Shown in pieces: positions 21,385 through 34,230 of a DNA stretch of 64,000 nucleotides (within the stretch, counting starts at the first letter, position 1; each line of letters begins with the position of its first letter). This DNA is from Entamoeba histolytica HM-1:IMSS (lineage: Eukaryota; Evosea; Mastigamoebida; Endamoebidae), in contig NW_001914925.1 of assembly GCF_000208925.1 (NCBI RefSeq), positions 1 through 64,000 of the forward strand, in the 5' to 3' direction. The notes beneath the pieces were generated by a model. The model was given only the letters and a program-made list of their open reading frames with translations. It did no database searches and was not told the DNA's origin. Made by a program: the position numbers and the translations under genes.

Positions 21385-23130
21385 ATGAGTAAGTTGAGTG
21401 CAGAAGAAATTCAAAAACAACAAAAATTTACATTAGCACAGTCAGAGACGTATAAAAAAATATGTAAAGAATATGAATCAAAAAAATATTCACAAGCACT
21501 CAATAATCTTAATAAAATATTAAAAGTTATACCAGAAAATGGAGAAGCAATTGCTATGAAAAATTTAATTCTTTATCAAACAGAACAACAAGAAGCGAAA
21601 GAAACAATAGAAGGAATTAAATATGCATTAAGAAATAATTTAAGAAGTGCTACTATTTGGCATTTATATGGAATTGTATGTAGATCAGAAAAAAGATATT
21701 CAGAAGCATTAAAAGCATTTAAAACAATGAATAATTTAGATGGAAAATCATTATTTTTAAAAAGAGATTTATATTGTCTTCAAATGCAAAATCATGATTA
21801 TAATGGAGCACTTCAAACAAGAACACAAATGGTTGATATGAAAAGGGATTTTGGAGGAAATTGGATTTGTAAAGCAACATCAGCATTTTGTGCAGCAAAA
21901 TATGAAATTGCATTTCAATCATTAAATGTATTTATGACACATTTTGCAAAAAAACAAGATGATTGGAGATGGTCAGATTTACTACAATTTAAAATTATAA
22001 TTTTAATAGAAGGTAAAATGTATGAAAAAGCATTAGAATTTCTTAAAAAAGAAGGACAATTTATTTTAGATAAAACATTTGTTAAAGAAGAATTATTAAA
22101 ATGTTATTTTAATCTTCAAAATACAAAAGAAGTAAAAAATATATTAAAAGAATTATTTAAATTAAATCCATATAATGAATTATATCATTCTATTTTATTA
22201 GATTTATTTAATATTAATTTAGGAAAATTAAATTCAGATGATTCATTAAAAGAACTTCAAGAATTTTATAAAGAAGTTAATTTTGATAAAAGTTATTTTG
22301 TTCAAATTGAATATTTTTGTCTTCGTTCATTTAATGAAGAATTAAAAAAAGAATTAGAAATGTTTATTGATGAATTAATAACATTAAAAAAAACGAATAT
22401 TAATAAACTTTTAAATAATGTTTTTAATTCAAAAATTAGTATTGACGCAGAATTAAAATATCAATGCGTTTTAAATAAATTAAAAGATTTAAGTCATGCT
22501 GCTCGTTATTGTCTTTCTTATAAAAATATTCCTGCAAAAGAAATTCAAAATAAAAGTAGTTCTATTTTATTAAATTATGTTTCAATGATTATTCAAAGTG
22601 GTGATTTAAATGAAGCTTTAGAATATCTTGAAATTATTGATAAAGATGAATTTATTCTTCAAAAATATTATTGGAAAGCAAAATGTTTATCTAAAAGGGA
22701 AGAATTTAAACAAGCTATAAAATATTTGGAATTAATTAGAGAGAAACAACCGTATAATAGAAATTTATTAAATAAAATTATTAAATATTCTCTTAAATGT
22801 AATGAAATTGAAAACGCTTGTAATTTACTTAAAATTATTAATTCTAAAGATGAAAATGACCCTTCTAGTACTAACGCTTATTTATTATTAGCTTTTGCAA
22901 ATGCTTATTTCCTTAAAGGTGATCTTGAAAATGCTAAAAGATATATCGAACAAATACTTTCTTATTTTAATCGTTTACAAGTTGATTTATTTGATTTCCA
23001 TTTATATGTCTATGAAAAAATGAGTGTTGTTGCTTATCTTGACCTTTTAAGAAATGTTGAAAGTTTTGATAATTCAGATTTAAAAAAGAAAGCTATTGAA
23101 TTATTGGAATTAATTAATGGTGGTCAATAA
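21385..23130 (+). CDS. NAA15: NatA N-terminal acetyltransferase auxiliary subunit (NAA15-like)
   Basis: This 581-aa TPR-rich protein starts with the NAA15-type sequence QSETYKKICKEYESKKYSQA, then successive helical pairs: GEAIAMKNLIL (about residue 50), ATIWHLYGIVCRSEKRYSEA (about 90) and LFLKRDLYCLQMQNHDYNGA (about 120). NAA15 wraps the catalytic subunit NAA10 and anchors it at the ribosome for co-translational N-terminal acetylation. Animal and yeast homologues are about 850 residues. This one ends at 581 with a normal stop and no sign of a continuing frame, so it is a shortened form. It is divergent from the MMPL transporter, with a SINE between them. Confidence 0.85.
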   Translation: MSKLSAEEIQKQQKFTLAQSETYKKICKEYESKKYSQALNNLNKILKVIPENGEAIAMKNLILYQTEQQEAKETIEGIKYALRNNLRSATIWHLYGIVCRSEKRYSEALKAFKTMNNLDGKSLFLKRDLYCLQMQNHDYNGALQTRTQMVDMKRDFGGNWICKATSAFCAAKYEIAFQSLNVFMTHFAKKQDDWRWSDLLQFKIIILIEGKMYEKALEFLKKEGQFILDKTFVKEELLKCYFNLQNTKEVKNILKELFKLNPYNELYHSILLDLFNINLGKLNSDDSLKELQEFYKEVNFDKSYFVQIEYFCLRSFNEELKKELEMFIDELITLKKTNINKLLNNVFNSKISIDAELKYQCVLNKLKDLSHAARYCLSYKNIPAKEIQNKSSSILLNYVSMIIQSGDLNEALEYLEIIDKDEFILQKYYWKAKCLSKREEFKQAIKYLELIREKQPYNRNLLNKIIKYSLKCNEIENACNLLKIINSKDENDPSSTNAYLLLAFANAYFLKGDLENAKRYIEQILSYFNRLQVDLFDFHLYVYEKMSVVAYLDLLRNVESFDNSDLKKKAIELLELINGGQ

Positions 23131-25112
23131 TTGGAATTTTTAATTCATTTTTTTTTAATTCTATTTTCTTTTGAATTATTGTTTTTATTTCTTTTCTTAC
23201 TTTTTTTTCTTTATCTATTGTGAATTAACTTCTATTCAACCTTTTATTCATTGTTATATTCGCAGTATAATCATTTATTAATATATTCCTCTATAGAGAT
23301 AGTTCATTTATTCCTGTTTTTTTTTGTTTGTTTATTTTAGTCTTTATGTGTTATAATTTCTTTTTTCATATATTAACAATGATCAACTGTTCATAACATA
23401 TCCTTTCTTTAAAATCAGTAAACGTTTGGGTGTATGTCTTATTATACTAATAGTAAATAAACAGTAACGAGTAGTATTTTAATGAATATCTTATAGTATA
23501 AAAGGAGAAATACTTCAAATAAAAATAATATGTTATGAATAATTAAGAGTTTATTGTAAAATCATATGAACAACAGCAAGAGAGTTATTAATCAATAAGG
23601 ATAGTTTGTAGTATATAAACAATGTTTTGTACGAGTAATTTTAATATCACTGACTATAATTGCAACATTCAAAATGATGAAGAATATACACACATTAATC
23701 TTAATAATAATCAACAAAGAGTTGTATTTATTGATAGGGATAAACAACCACTTTTGTTTCATTTCAAAACACCATTGAATCATTTTCAATTCTTAAACAA
23801 ATTAAATTGTAAACACTTTTATATTTGTCTAAATGATACGTGTGTGTTTGTATTGAAAAATATCAGTTTATTAAAAATATTCAATATTGTGAATTTAATA
23901 ATGATAGAAAAGACAATACTATATTTATTTGAATTGATTGAAGTAATTTGATTAAAATATTTGTTATCAGCAAGTAGAATATAATTATAAAACTAAGTTT
24001 TAATGATAGAAATTATTCAATAGAGAGACAAAGAGAAGTAATACAATACTCCATTTGAAGATAATGATGTTATTTGATGTTGATATATACAATTACAACA
24101 ATTTGTATTTTACATAAGAAATGGAAATTGAATAAATGTCATTCATACAAAATAGAAGATAATTGTGTTTCAATTGAATTATAAAACATAAATTGTATTA
24201 ATAAATAAAAATCAATCATTTGTAGTAATTATATTTTATTTTCAACAACACCAATACAAACACACAATTTTTGATGATTAAATTCAGTTTTAATTGAAAG
24301 TTAATCATTTTTTTGAAGTTCAATGTATCATATAACAATATTATATCAATTAAAATATATTATTGAAAAGAGTAATAAATTGAATTGATATTCAACAACA
24401 AGTTCATGATAAAACATATCCATTTGAATAAAAAGAAATATCTGGAATGAACGAATAACAGATGAATATTGAATGAGTCATGTTTCTAATATTAAAAACA
24501 CACTTTCAATTAAAAAAAGAATGTGAATGTTCTACTATTTTCAATATTATTAAAACAAGATATCAATTTGAAATGAAATTATTCCTCATCAACAACAAGA
24601 AGACAAAAGTTATGAAGAATAGTGGAGTAGTTATTTTAAAGAATGAAACACAATCATTTTACTGCATGATGATACAACTAAAGAGAAAGAATAGTTTTGT
24701 TATTTATAATAGAATAATGGAATAGATGTTGATGTGACTTACCAAAACCAAAATGCAACAAAGAAGATAGTGATAAGAAAGAGTATGAATATAAATAAAA
24801 CATGATGTATTGATTGAGTATGAGAATATGTAACTAAAATAAACAACAAACATTTTGATTGTTTATTCGGTGAAAGTGTTTGTTTTAAGAAAGAAAAGTT
24901 CAAAGGAAAAGAAGTTTGAATAACAAATGAAAATATGATTATTGAATTAGAAGTATTGATAAAGAAATTGTGGATGAATGAGAGAGAAATCATTGAATTT
25001 ATTGTTTATTTCATTGTAATATTAAATACAAGGTATTACAAAGTTATTGTTTATGATTCAACACATATGACAATGAAACAATACAACTGAGCATAAATGA
25101 ATTTAGTCGAAT
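23131..25112. other. AT-rich region of uncertain content
   Basis: About 2 kb between NAA15 and the first N gap. Apart from the doubtful frame at 23622 I see no gene. Short frames at 24480-24725 (plus) and 24739-24993 (minus) have no motif and no clear promoter. Confidence 0.5.
23622..23951 (+). CDS. Doubtful small ORF, 109 aa
   Basis: The sequence (MFCTSNFNITDYNCNIQNDE onward) is less skewed than the surrounding low-complexity frames. TATA-like strings occur upstream (GTATAAAAG near 23496, GTATATAAAC at 23611-23620). I recognise no family, signal peptide or membrane segment, and the frame runs into AT-rich sequence. It may be a species-specific gene, a gene fragment or chance. Confidence 0.25.
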   Translation: MFCTSNFNITDYNCNIQNDEEYTHINLNNNQQRVVFIDRDKQPLLFHFKTPLNHFQFLNKLNCKHFYICLNDTCVFVLKNISLLKIFNIVNLIMIEKTILYLFELIEVI

Positions 25113-25212
25113 NNNNNNNNNNNNNNNNNNNNNNNNNNNNNNNNNNNNNNNNNNNNNNNNNNNNNNNNNNNNNNNNNNNNNNNNNNNNNNNNNNNNNNNN
25201 NNNNNNNNNNNN
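25113..25212. other. Assembly gap (100 N)
   Basis: Exactly 100 N bases, the usual placeholder for a gap of unknown size. Confidence 0.99.
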
Positions 25213-25764
25213 TGAATAGGGAAACCCCATTGTTTATTCTTTTAGTCTATTGATAAATTCAATTCTCCAATAACAATTCAATTTATATTATTCATTGAAT
25301 AATAAATACTAATAAAAGAGATATGAATAAGCATATAATCAGTATATTTCAATTATTTATTGTTGAATTACATTTGATTAATTCAAATGATTTTTACCAT
25401 TTTTATTATTTTTTCTTCTATATCTTTGGTTTAATATTGAATTACTATTTTTCATTCAACAAACACATTCATAATTTCATTAATAAACAATAAACAAAAA
25501 TTCATTAATAAAACATTCATTGAGTTATTTAATTCATTAAAAATAAAATTGGTTTTTGATGTACTGATAATTCATTTGAAAAATGCTCTTAATGAGACAC
25601 AAGCACAGTCATACGTTAATGTATTCATAAATAAAATTAATAATTGAATAATATTATTTATCATTTAATTTGATTAACACTATAATTTAGACTAAATAAG
25701 AATGGAAGAAATAATCAGTATTTCAGCACCAATTTAATTAAAATCATATTAGATATGATTGGGT
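25213..25764. other. AT-rich spacer
   Basis: I see no gene. It lies between the gap and repeat copy B. Confidence 0.6.
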
Positions 25765-26815
25765 ACGAAAATTAGCAAAGAAAAAATGCATCTAAATAAT
25801 TTACAAAAAAGAAAAAAGATGCAAAAAAATTTGCATCCATAGAATTTTTCATTTATTATATTTTGCTCCTAAAATAAAAATAAAAAAATACAAAGTATGA
25901 TAAATACAGAATATATAAATATTTATGTTTATATTTTATGATCATTTCTATTCATTTTGTATGAAATATTAATGAAATAGATGATTTGATTATTCATATT
26001 TAATTATTTTTATTATTTATATTCTTTTATTTATATGTTATTTATCTATCGTATTATTATGTTATTTATGTAGCTTATTTTTATATTATTTATATCATTG
26101 TATTCTTCTTATTATCTATATATTATTATATTATTCTTGTTTTATGTTTTTATGTTTATATTATTTAGATTTTCTTATTGTTATTCTTTTCTATTTAGTT
26201 GTATTTGTTTATTCATCCTTATCATTTTTATATTATTATCATTTATATCTATTTTCAATTTATATTTATTCTGTTTTTATTTATATTAATATTAATTTTA
26301 TCTTTTATCTTTTGAATTTATTATTATATCATTGATTATCATTTCTCGTTTTATTTATCATTTATTCTTGTTATTCTTTTTTTCTATATTCTATATCATA
26401 TATTCATATCATTTTCATTTATATTTTATCACATATTACATGTTATAATAACATAACACATATGATTGATTATATAATAAACATCATAATGAAATTATAC
26501 ATATGAATAATAAACATAAAAAAGAGTAAAATATTTTTCATCAATAAAATATTGTTAATCATTTTACATCATTGAATTATACAATTTTTATTTCATATTT
26601 CTAATTTTTACAATAAAATTACACATTTTATTTCTTCTTTTCTTCTTTTATCATCTCTTTTCTTTTATTACACTTTATCTTCTTTCTTTCTATATTCTCC
26701 ACTTTCTACTTTTATTTTTTCTTCATCTTCTTCTACTTCTTACTTTCTTTTTATTCTTTTATATCATTCATTCTCTTCTTTTTTCCTATTATTTGCTTTT
26801 TTCGTTGCTGAAGAA
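25765..26815 (+). repeat. Interspersed repeat, copy B
   Basis: This is the most compact copy of the repeat, about 1.05 kb. It begins ACGAAAATTAGCAAAG and carries GATGCAAA-AAAA-TTTGCATC at 25818-25837. It has the T-rich body with the CACATATGATTGATTATATA block near 26458 and ends in the pyrimidine-rich block TTTTTTCGTTG. Its start and end match 2428 and 4346 of copy A and suggest the unit boundaries. It encodes only Tyr/Phe/Leu-rich low-complexity peptides. Confidence 0.75.
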
Positions 26816-29465
26816 AACACACTTGACAAAAATGAAAAAAATAAATAATAAATGAATATAAGATGAATAAACAATATTAGAACATAAAGAAGTTATTGAT
26901 ATTATTTAAACATAGAAGAAGAAATTAAATCTAATACTATTTAAATAATCACTATTTATTTTGATATTATATTCAATTTCATTTAAAATGATTTATTCAA
27001 AACAATAAACATAATATAAAGTTAATAATTTAATAATTACGTGTTAATAAAACTAGCTTATATCATTCCTTAAGGGAAATTACTTTATCCAATCTATTTG
27101 ATTTAAAAATGTTTATTCGTTATTTATCAGCTTATTAGTTGCTTTTATTTGTTGAATTGAAAGAATTTCATCTTCTCAAAAATTTAATGTGGAATGGATT
27201 ATTTCAAATATTCCTGACTAAATACCCTTCTTTAAGTTACTCATTGATTTTGATGGGTATTATAATTCTTTTTCTTTGCTTTCTTGTTTTAAGGAAAATA
27301 GATAATTACCTCTATATTGCTATGCGTTAATATTTTTATCCTTAATCATCAGATTCTTTTTCATTGATAATACCCATGTTATCAAACATCCTTATATCCT
27401 AACAACTAATACCACCATCTTTAATATTACCCATTCTTTTATTATCATTGATACTCTATCATTGTAAGTAATAAACTGTACTATTCTTACAATATTTGTA
27501 AGCTGTTTTCTAACCAAATAGAACAACATAACCAGAATATAAATGGGTGATTTGAAAGATGGAAATATTAAGGAATGGTGTGATATTTCTTGTGTGCTAC
27601 TTTCGAATCTAATATTGATTCAGAATTAAATAAATACAAAAACGACATATTTATATGATGCGTATTCTAAAATACAAATCCTATTATTTCAACACTGGAT
27701 TAATAGTTAAGTTTCGAAAATGACGAAAACCCAAAAAGTAGGTTTAAAAGTATGGGATATTTCTATTGTTTCGTTCATTCTAATATTATTGCTGATAGAA
27801 ATGAGAAAATGCATTAAATTCAGAAAGAGGATTTTAAAAGAGTTTTAGTTGGTGTTCAACGAAAATAATAGATAATAAAAATGTAACTGTCAAAACAATA
27901 AATGAAGAATATCCATTTAATATTATTCGAGAATTTAGAGAAAATATTCACATATACAATTTAAAGATTCAAAACCATCACAACCTAATTACTCATTAAT
28001 ATACTGAAAATTATCTTTACAACTATTATCAAAAAGTATTTAAATAAAACATGTTATATCCCATGTTAAATAATGTAAATTATTCAATACTTATATATAA
28101 TTTAAGAAACAAACTGAACATAGAATATACCGAAGATATTCGTGAGCATCGTTTATTGGAAGAAGAACTTTTAAAATAAATTAGTTAAACAACAGAACCT
28201 ATTGAAAACGAAGAGTTAAAACAAATAAACATACGATATTAGCTGGAACTATATGTTGTAGAGTTTCACATAAAAAGTGAACATTTTTATCTTCTTTAAT
28301 TGTATCAAATTATTTGACTCAAATGAATATCCAATTCAATTGATATTTCAATAGAATGAAGAAGACACTGGTTTTGAACAACGGATAGATAAAATATTAT
28401 CACCACATATTGATGTAAGAATGATAAATTCAACATATACAGAGAAATGCGTATTCAGATAAAGAGAAATTTGAATTTGTTATTATCATTTTAGTTTAAA
28501 AATTTAAATATTTGTGCATAAAATATTTTTTTACATTTTAACGATAATGACAAAGAAAAAAAGGGTAAATGTATATGTGTATTTTATTTTATAGTTATTT
28601 CTAATTTATCGTTAGATAAATATAATGATTTAAATAATGTAATAACAATTAAAAAATAATTTATATTTGAAATGATGTTTATTTAAATTAGGATAAAATA
28701 TATAAAATATAACTCCAATGAGAAGGAAATAAAAGCGATAGAAAACATAATAAGAAAGGAAAAATAAAAAGATGATTTTAATGAAAATAATAACGAAATA
28801 ATACTAATTCAAGAAATATTATAAAGAAACAAATTGAGAATGAAATTGAAACACTTTTTAAAAAGGAAAGAAAATTATCACTAATTAATTTAATAAAGTT
28901 GTAAAGAGAGATATAGTATATGAATTTGTTGTTACAGAAGATGAAGAGCAAGAAAAAAAGCATAAGTGAAACACGAAACAGTTTAATAATTACACCACTT
29001 GCTCAAAAATGGAAAAATATTAGTATTGAAACAAAAATAAAAAACTGTCAACAAATATGATAAAGAATATATTTACAAAAACCACCAAAAGAGGAAAAGA
29101 AGAAATATCTGCATTGACAAAGTAATACATTATATACTTAATTAAGGTTTGATTTGTAGTACAGTTGCATTTCATTCTTAAACAAAGAAAAATACATACA
29201 AAATAGTCAAATAAAAGAGAGTTTTCTTAAAAAAAAGTTAAGAACAAGAATAAATTCTAATTCATTTTTAAAGTAAATTTGTTTTAGTAACGAATCAGCC
29301 TTTTGAAACACAGATAACCAAAAGTACTTCCAAAAATATTTAAGAAAAACAATAATATTGTTTAACATAGTTTGATTGAAAATTTTTATTTCATTCATAT
29401 TCATTTTTTACACATTTCTTTTTAATATCTCTTGTTTTTATATTCTTACTTAATACTTCATTTAG
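26816..29465. other. AT-rich region with possible decayed coding sequence
   Basis: No intact gene. Between about 27540 and 28490 the composition is more mixed, and short protein-like stretches appear in different frames (MGDLKDGNIKEWCDISC at 27543; NEEYPFNIIREFRENIHIYN near 27905; IENEELKQINIRY near 28203), each ended by stops. This looks like a relic gene, but I cannot name the family. The rest is low-complexity AT-rich DNA. Confidence 0.45.
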
Positions 29466-29570
29466 GTTCGAATATTTCACTTCAGAAACACAACAAAAGA
29501 AAATTGAACATAACACATGCATCGATTTAATACTTATTGTCTGGTTATGATTTTGACTTGATTTAAAAAA
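29466..29570 (+). mobile_element. SINE 5'-end relic
   Basis: TTCGAATATTTCACTTCAGA, then GAAACACAACAAAAG and TATTGTCTGGTTATGATTTT follow the order and spacing of the 5' 110 bp of the SINE at 20545. The downstream part is not recognisable, so only a truncated or heavily diverged piece remains. Confidence 0.45.
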
Positions 29571-29680
29571 AAAACAACAATACCCCCAATCAAAAACTGC
29601 AATGTTATAATTATTTTTGTTGTTTATTAGGTGTTATTGGCTATATTTGGAATTTATTTAAACCTTAAACTTTTTATTGG

Positions 29681-29690
29681 GTATAAAAAG
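29681..29690 (+). promoter_or_regulatory. TATA-like element of the 84-aa gene
   Basis: GTATAAAAAG resembles the Entamoeba consensus GTATTTAAAG and begins 50 bp before the start codon at 29731. Confidence 0.6.
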
Positions 29691-29730
29691 AAACTATCTC
29701 AGTTCAAATAAATAAAGAGAAGAAAGAATA

Positions 29731-29985
29731 ATGTCAGGAAAAGACGGCAACTATGCTAGAGGAAAAGCAGGAAAAATAGGAAAAGACAGCGATTATGCTG
29801 GAGGAGAATCACTTCGTCGGGTTGATCACACACTTCAGAGTTGGGGATTGTCAAGAGATTCACCTATTATAAAAGCTGGACATGCCATTGAACACACTAG
29901 AAGAGGTATTATTGCAAATTGGGATGGTGATCACGATAGAGCTAATGCAGAGTTTGAGAGAGCTAAAAGTGGCACCACATATTAG
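29731..29985 (+). CDS. Small Gly-rich hydrophilic protein, 84 aa
   Basis: I do not recognise the family. The N-terminus holds two similar units (GKDGNYARG at residues 3-11 and GKDSDYAGG at 18-26). The middle has LQSWGLSRDSPIIKAGHAIEHTRR-like sequence (written here only in outline), and the end is acidic-basic with DGDHDRANAEFERA. There is no signal peptide or membrane helix. The gene is clearly richer in G and C than the DNA for kilobases around it, with full codon variety, so it is under coding constraint. A TATA-like element precedes it. It stands alone between repeat-rich regions, and a SINE relic ends about 160 bp upstream. Confidence 0.75.
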   Translation: MSGKDGNYARGKAGKIGKDSDYAGGESLRRVDHTLQSWGLSRDSPIIKAGHAIEHTRRGIIANWDGDHDRANAEFERAKSGTTY

Positions 29986-31157
29986 AACGTGAAGGGGAAA
30001 ACTAATTAACTTCTTGGATTAACAATTATTTTATTTAATAAATAACAATCAATTCTGATATTTTATATTTTTATTTTTATCACATTGATAAGTAAATTGG
30101 TTAACCCATTATTATTGAATATGAAAAGTTTATTTTATATGAATAATCAATTTAAACAGTGCATTAAATAAGTTATTAACTCGACATTTTGAATAATATT
30201 AAATTCATAGGTGTATTGAGAATAATGCATATGTTAAGAAGAGTATATCATTAACACTATAACTATAATTATAGTTCATCTTCTTTATATACATATAACT
30301 ACTATTAAAACACAATTTATTAATATAATAACGTATATTCTTCAAATGTAATAATCATGAATTAATAATTATCAACCCTTTATATTGTATATTCATCATT
30401 AACAACCAATAATCTACTTTAGCATTTTCCAATAATAATTAATAATAGTAATTCTTAGATGTAATCAATATGTTAATATTCATTATTACTCATTATTCAA
30501 TAACTTTCATTAACAATCAATAGTACTTATTCACAATACCAAATAACATTGTTTATGTTGTTCCAACTTTAGCAATGAAATTATTGATCTTAACTAAATG
30601 TTACATCATGTCAAATCAATAGATATTGATTGGAATAATCTTTCTAATATTATATATTTGTGTTTCTGCTATAATATCTTTGAATTGGTAAAAACCAAAA
30701 AAGAAAATAGTAAATATAATTGAAGAATTAAAAATTTCTAATTTAAGTTTGAGAAGATGTTGATTTCTCTACTTCACAAACTCAGATGAAATTATATTGT
30801 TCACTCTCTCCAGAATCATGTTCATGAAATACTTCTATACTTCTATTTACTTCTATGATAGTCACATCATTTCAATAGATATTTCATCATTAATATTTCT
30901 TTTACCATTATTTCATCTGTAATTTTACAATGACGTTTTTATATTCATAGTTCATTAAATAACAATTAAATTATCATTACTTACAAAATTACTTTTAATC
31001 TTTTTATTCTATTATTTATCTCTGATTGAAATAAAGAAATTTATACATTTCAATATTGTAAAAATGTCTGATTTATCATTTTATCAATAACTATTATCAT
31101 ATCAAATACTTTTCGTAAAAATACAAAATAAATAGATATAAAAGAAATGAAAATTAT
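29986..31157. other. AT-rich gene-free region
   Basis: About 1.2 kb with no supportable gene. It ends at the 3' end of the minus-strand LINE. Confidence 0.6.
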
Positions 31158-31509
31158 GTTATTAAGTATTAATAGAAATAGCTTCTATTATTAATGGCTT
31201 AGGGGAGACTAATCACATCAATGAGTCTTCTTCTAGCAATTTTGTTGAGTATGTTTGGTTGTGATTGAAGCAATATTCCATGACATCAATCATGTTTTTT
31301 ATGACAAGGTTTTAATTTCTTTTTCGATGTCAATTTCAATTTTTATTTCTTTAATTAATTTATTACTTTCTTTATTTATTAATCCATTAATTGAAATTAC
31401 TACTGGAATTATTTTGACTTATTTTAACTTTTCTATTTTCATTAACCTATTCTTTAATTCTTTATACTTATTTCTTTTCTTCATTTACACTCAATTAATA
31501 TTGTGATCA

Positions 31510-31944
31510 GCCACAATAATCATATCAAATATTAGACCAGTTTTGTTCTTTTTATCTAATACATATATGTCTGGTATTTTGTGATATTGTCATTCACTTT
31601 TAGGCATTATTTGTTTGTTCCATATCATTGTGATGTCTTTATATTTGAACACTGTTTCATATGGAGGTTTTTTATATTGTTTATTTCCAGTGTATTTTCT
31701 TATTAATCAATATTATAATGCCAATACAGTCATGTTTTTCTATTTGTGATTTTTTATGATAAATACAAGATAGTAGAATGTGTTCTACTGTAGCTATCTT
31801 GTCTTTACAAAGTGTGGAGTATTTCAATCTTTCATTTTTCATTATTTTTGATTTTCTATACCCACAAAATATTGCTCCATCTTGCATTTTAGTTAATTGT
31901 AGAAATGCATTCTTTTTAATATTGATGGACTTCCATGCTTTCAC
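31510..31944 (-). pseudogene. LINE restriction-like endonuclease remnant
   Basis: The frame at 31944-31681 contains a zinc-finger-like stretch (CKDKIATVEHILLSC, with a Cys/His pattern). A further frame down to about 31510 reads KIPDIYVLDKKNKTGLIFDM. It preserves the PD-(14 residues)-D arrangement typical of the R2/R4 restriction-like endonuclease (PD codons at 31574-31569, Asp at 31526-31524). A stop or frameshift separates the two pieces. LINE copy 1 has lost this motif. Confidence 0.75.
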
Positions 31945-32671
31945 TGTAGTAGTTTTATCTACTCATTTTGACTCAAACCATCTTCTAAAATATCTACTAA
32001 TTTGATGACACTTCCATTTTTTGATGTATTTGTCAATAATTTTTTTATTTCTACTACTACTTCTTTTTCTTTTTTCTTTTCTATATTTTCATTTATTATT
32101 TCTTCTATTTTTGTTTCATTTATTTTATGAATTAATGTTTTTAATTCTATTCCATATTCATTTCTTACTGTACCATCTATCTAATATGTTATCTCCTATT
32201 TCACTTTCTCTGGTACAGTAGTACATCACTGTTCTAATTATTTCATTAACATATTCTTCATTTATGTTTATTAATCCTTCACCCATTTCTTCTAGAGGGA
32301 CATACAACCGATCTTTGGAGTTTCCGGCACCAATGTATTTTGCCTTTCTTAAATATTTTCTTATCTCCAAATCAATTTTATCTAAGTGATTTTCCAATTT
32401 ACAACTGATGCTGATTATCTGAAGATATTGATTACTTCCGTGTTTATTCTAGTAATATATCTTCTATTACTACTTTCATCAGTGTTTATTTCTTCCATCT
32501 TCTGATTCATTTTTTCTTTGATGGATTTACAATTGAAGGTGTCATCAATTTCGTCGGACTGCTATATTCCTAAATATTTATACAAGTCATCACCTTCAAT
32601 GATTGGGATGTTTTGCATTCCATTTGGTATTTCCTTAATGTTTTTTAATACCATTCCTGACTTTTTCTCAT

Positions 32672-33355
32672 TCATTTCAATATGTAACTTATTATTTCTT
32701 TAATTTCGTTGTGGATTATTCCCATTTCTTCACTACTTTCTGTCATTATTCTCAAATTATCCATATATAAGTTGTGATTTGATTTTGGGAATTTCTCTTC
32801 GATGATTTGAGAAATTACATTCATCTGAATGATGAAGAGTAGATTTGATAATGAATCACCTTGTAAAATTCCTCTATTTAATTTAATATATCCTAGATAT
32901 TCATTAAATTTATAGCCGATGAATATCTTCCATCTAATCATCATACTTTCAATAATGTCAATGATGACACCCTCATAATTAAAATATTTTAATGATTCAA
33001 TTACCCATTCGTGGTTTACTGTGTCATATGCTTTCTTAATGTCATAATATGACTCATCATATTTTGGGTATTTTTCTTCTTTCTGCTTTAACATATAACT
33101 ATTAATTATTCCTTCTTTAGCAGCTAAAGATTGCAATTTACATCCCAGTTGATTACTACTGATTTTAAATGATTCATTATTCATGTTAAGTCTTCTGTGA
33201 ATCTTTTCTTTTAATATTGATGTAAATACTTTCATAATTACATTTGTACAACTGATAGGACGATAATTAGTGACGTCGTTCCTATCACTTTGTGGATTAA
33301 TAAAGTTCTTCCACTTACCATGTCTAATGGGATGTATTGATTGAAGTTCAACCAT
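32672..33355 (-). pseudogene. LINE reverse transcriptase fragment with YMDN
   Basis: 227 aa covering RT blocks from NYRPISCTNVIMKVFTSIL through YDIKKAYDTVNHEW and GILQGDSLSNLLF to LYMDNLRIMT. The second Asp of the catalytic pair is Asn, and the SP of GDSLSPL is SN, so the enzyme would be inactive even if expressed. It overlaps the upstream frame (33681-33238) by a frameshift. Confidence 0.88.
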
Positions 33356-34230
33356 TCATTGAAGATATTGAGAATGATTTCTCTTGATGATGACATCCTT
33401 TTCCAATAATACAAATATATAGTGTCTATTCCTGGTGCTTTCCAGTTACTTATTCTCATTATACTTAAATTTAATTCATTTAATGTTATTATGACATTAT
33501 CATAATTGATATATCTTTCATTCCACGAGGTGATTTGTTTTATTTTCCAATTATCTTTATTTAATATCACCTGTGTTTCATATAACGATTTCCAATATTC
33601 TAAAGTAATATCGTTATTTGGGTATATTTCATTTTTTGGGTCTTTCTTCCTTATTCTAATTTTCTTGTTAGAATCAAACATGATTTTATTTGTATTGATT
33701 CTGATTATTTCATCTTTATTAAATTTAATTCTTTTATCATTCTCATCATATATTTTAGGTACTTTATTCTTTCTAGTGCTTTAACTTTTATTCCTTCTTC
33801 ATCATATTCTTTTAATTTCATGATGCACTTTATTCTGTACAATTTCATTGACTAAATCTTCTAATCTATTTATTTTCTTTATATTTCTTTTATTTCATCA
33901 AATTTATCTCTTATTATTTTATTTTGGAGATAGAGGTGCATAATCATTGAAATCCTCTTCATATCATCTTGCAGATCCTGCATTCTGCTTCCTGACCATA
34001 CCCATCTATTATTAATTTCCATTATTAATCGGTCAGCTTCTTTTCTTTGAAAGTAGTAATTAATATTTGTACATTTTTCTATTTTCATTTCTTTTATTTT
34101 ATTGATGAGAGTGTTAAGATATTCTTCATCAATTTCAGTAGAGTTATTCTTTAATATGATGTTTTTTATTATTGAATTACACTCTACTCTTCTTTCTATT
34201 ATATCATTTACTTTCACTTTGATGTATTGT

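Noticed and set aside
24480..24993. Two small ORFs of 81 and 84 codons on opposite strands
   Set aside because: Biased composition, no recognised features and close to the assembly gap.
27139..27330. 63-codon ORF with a hydrophobic stretch
   Set aside because: Could suggest a small membrane protein, but there is no promoter element and the frame lies in relic-like DNA.
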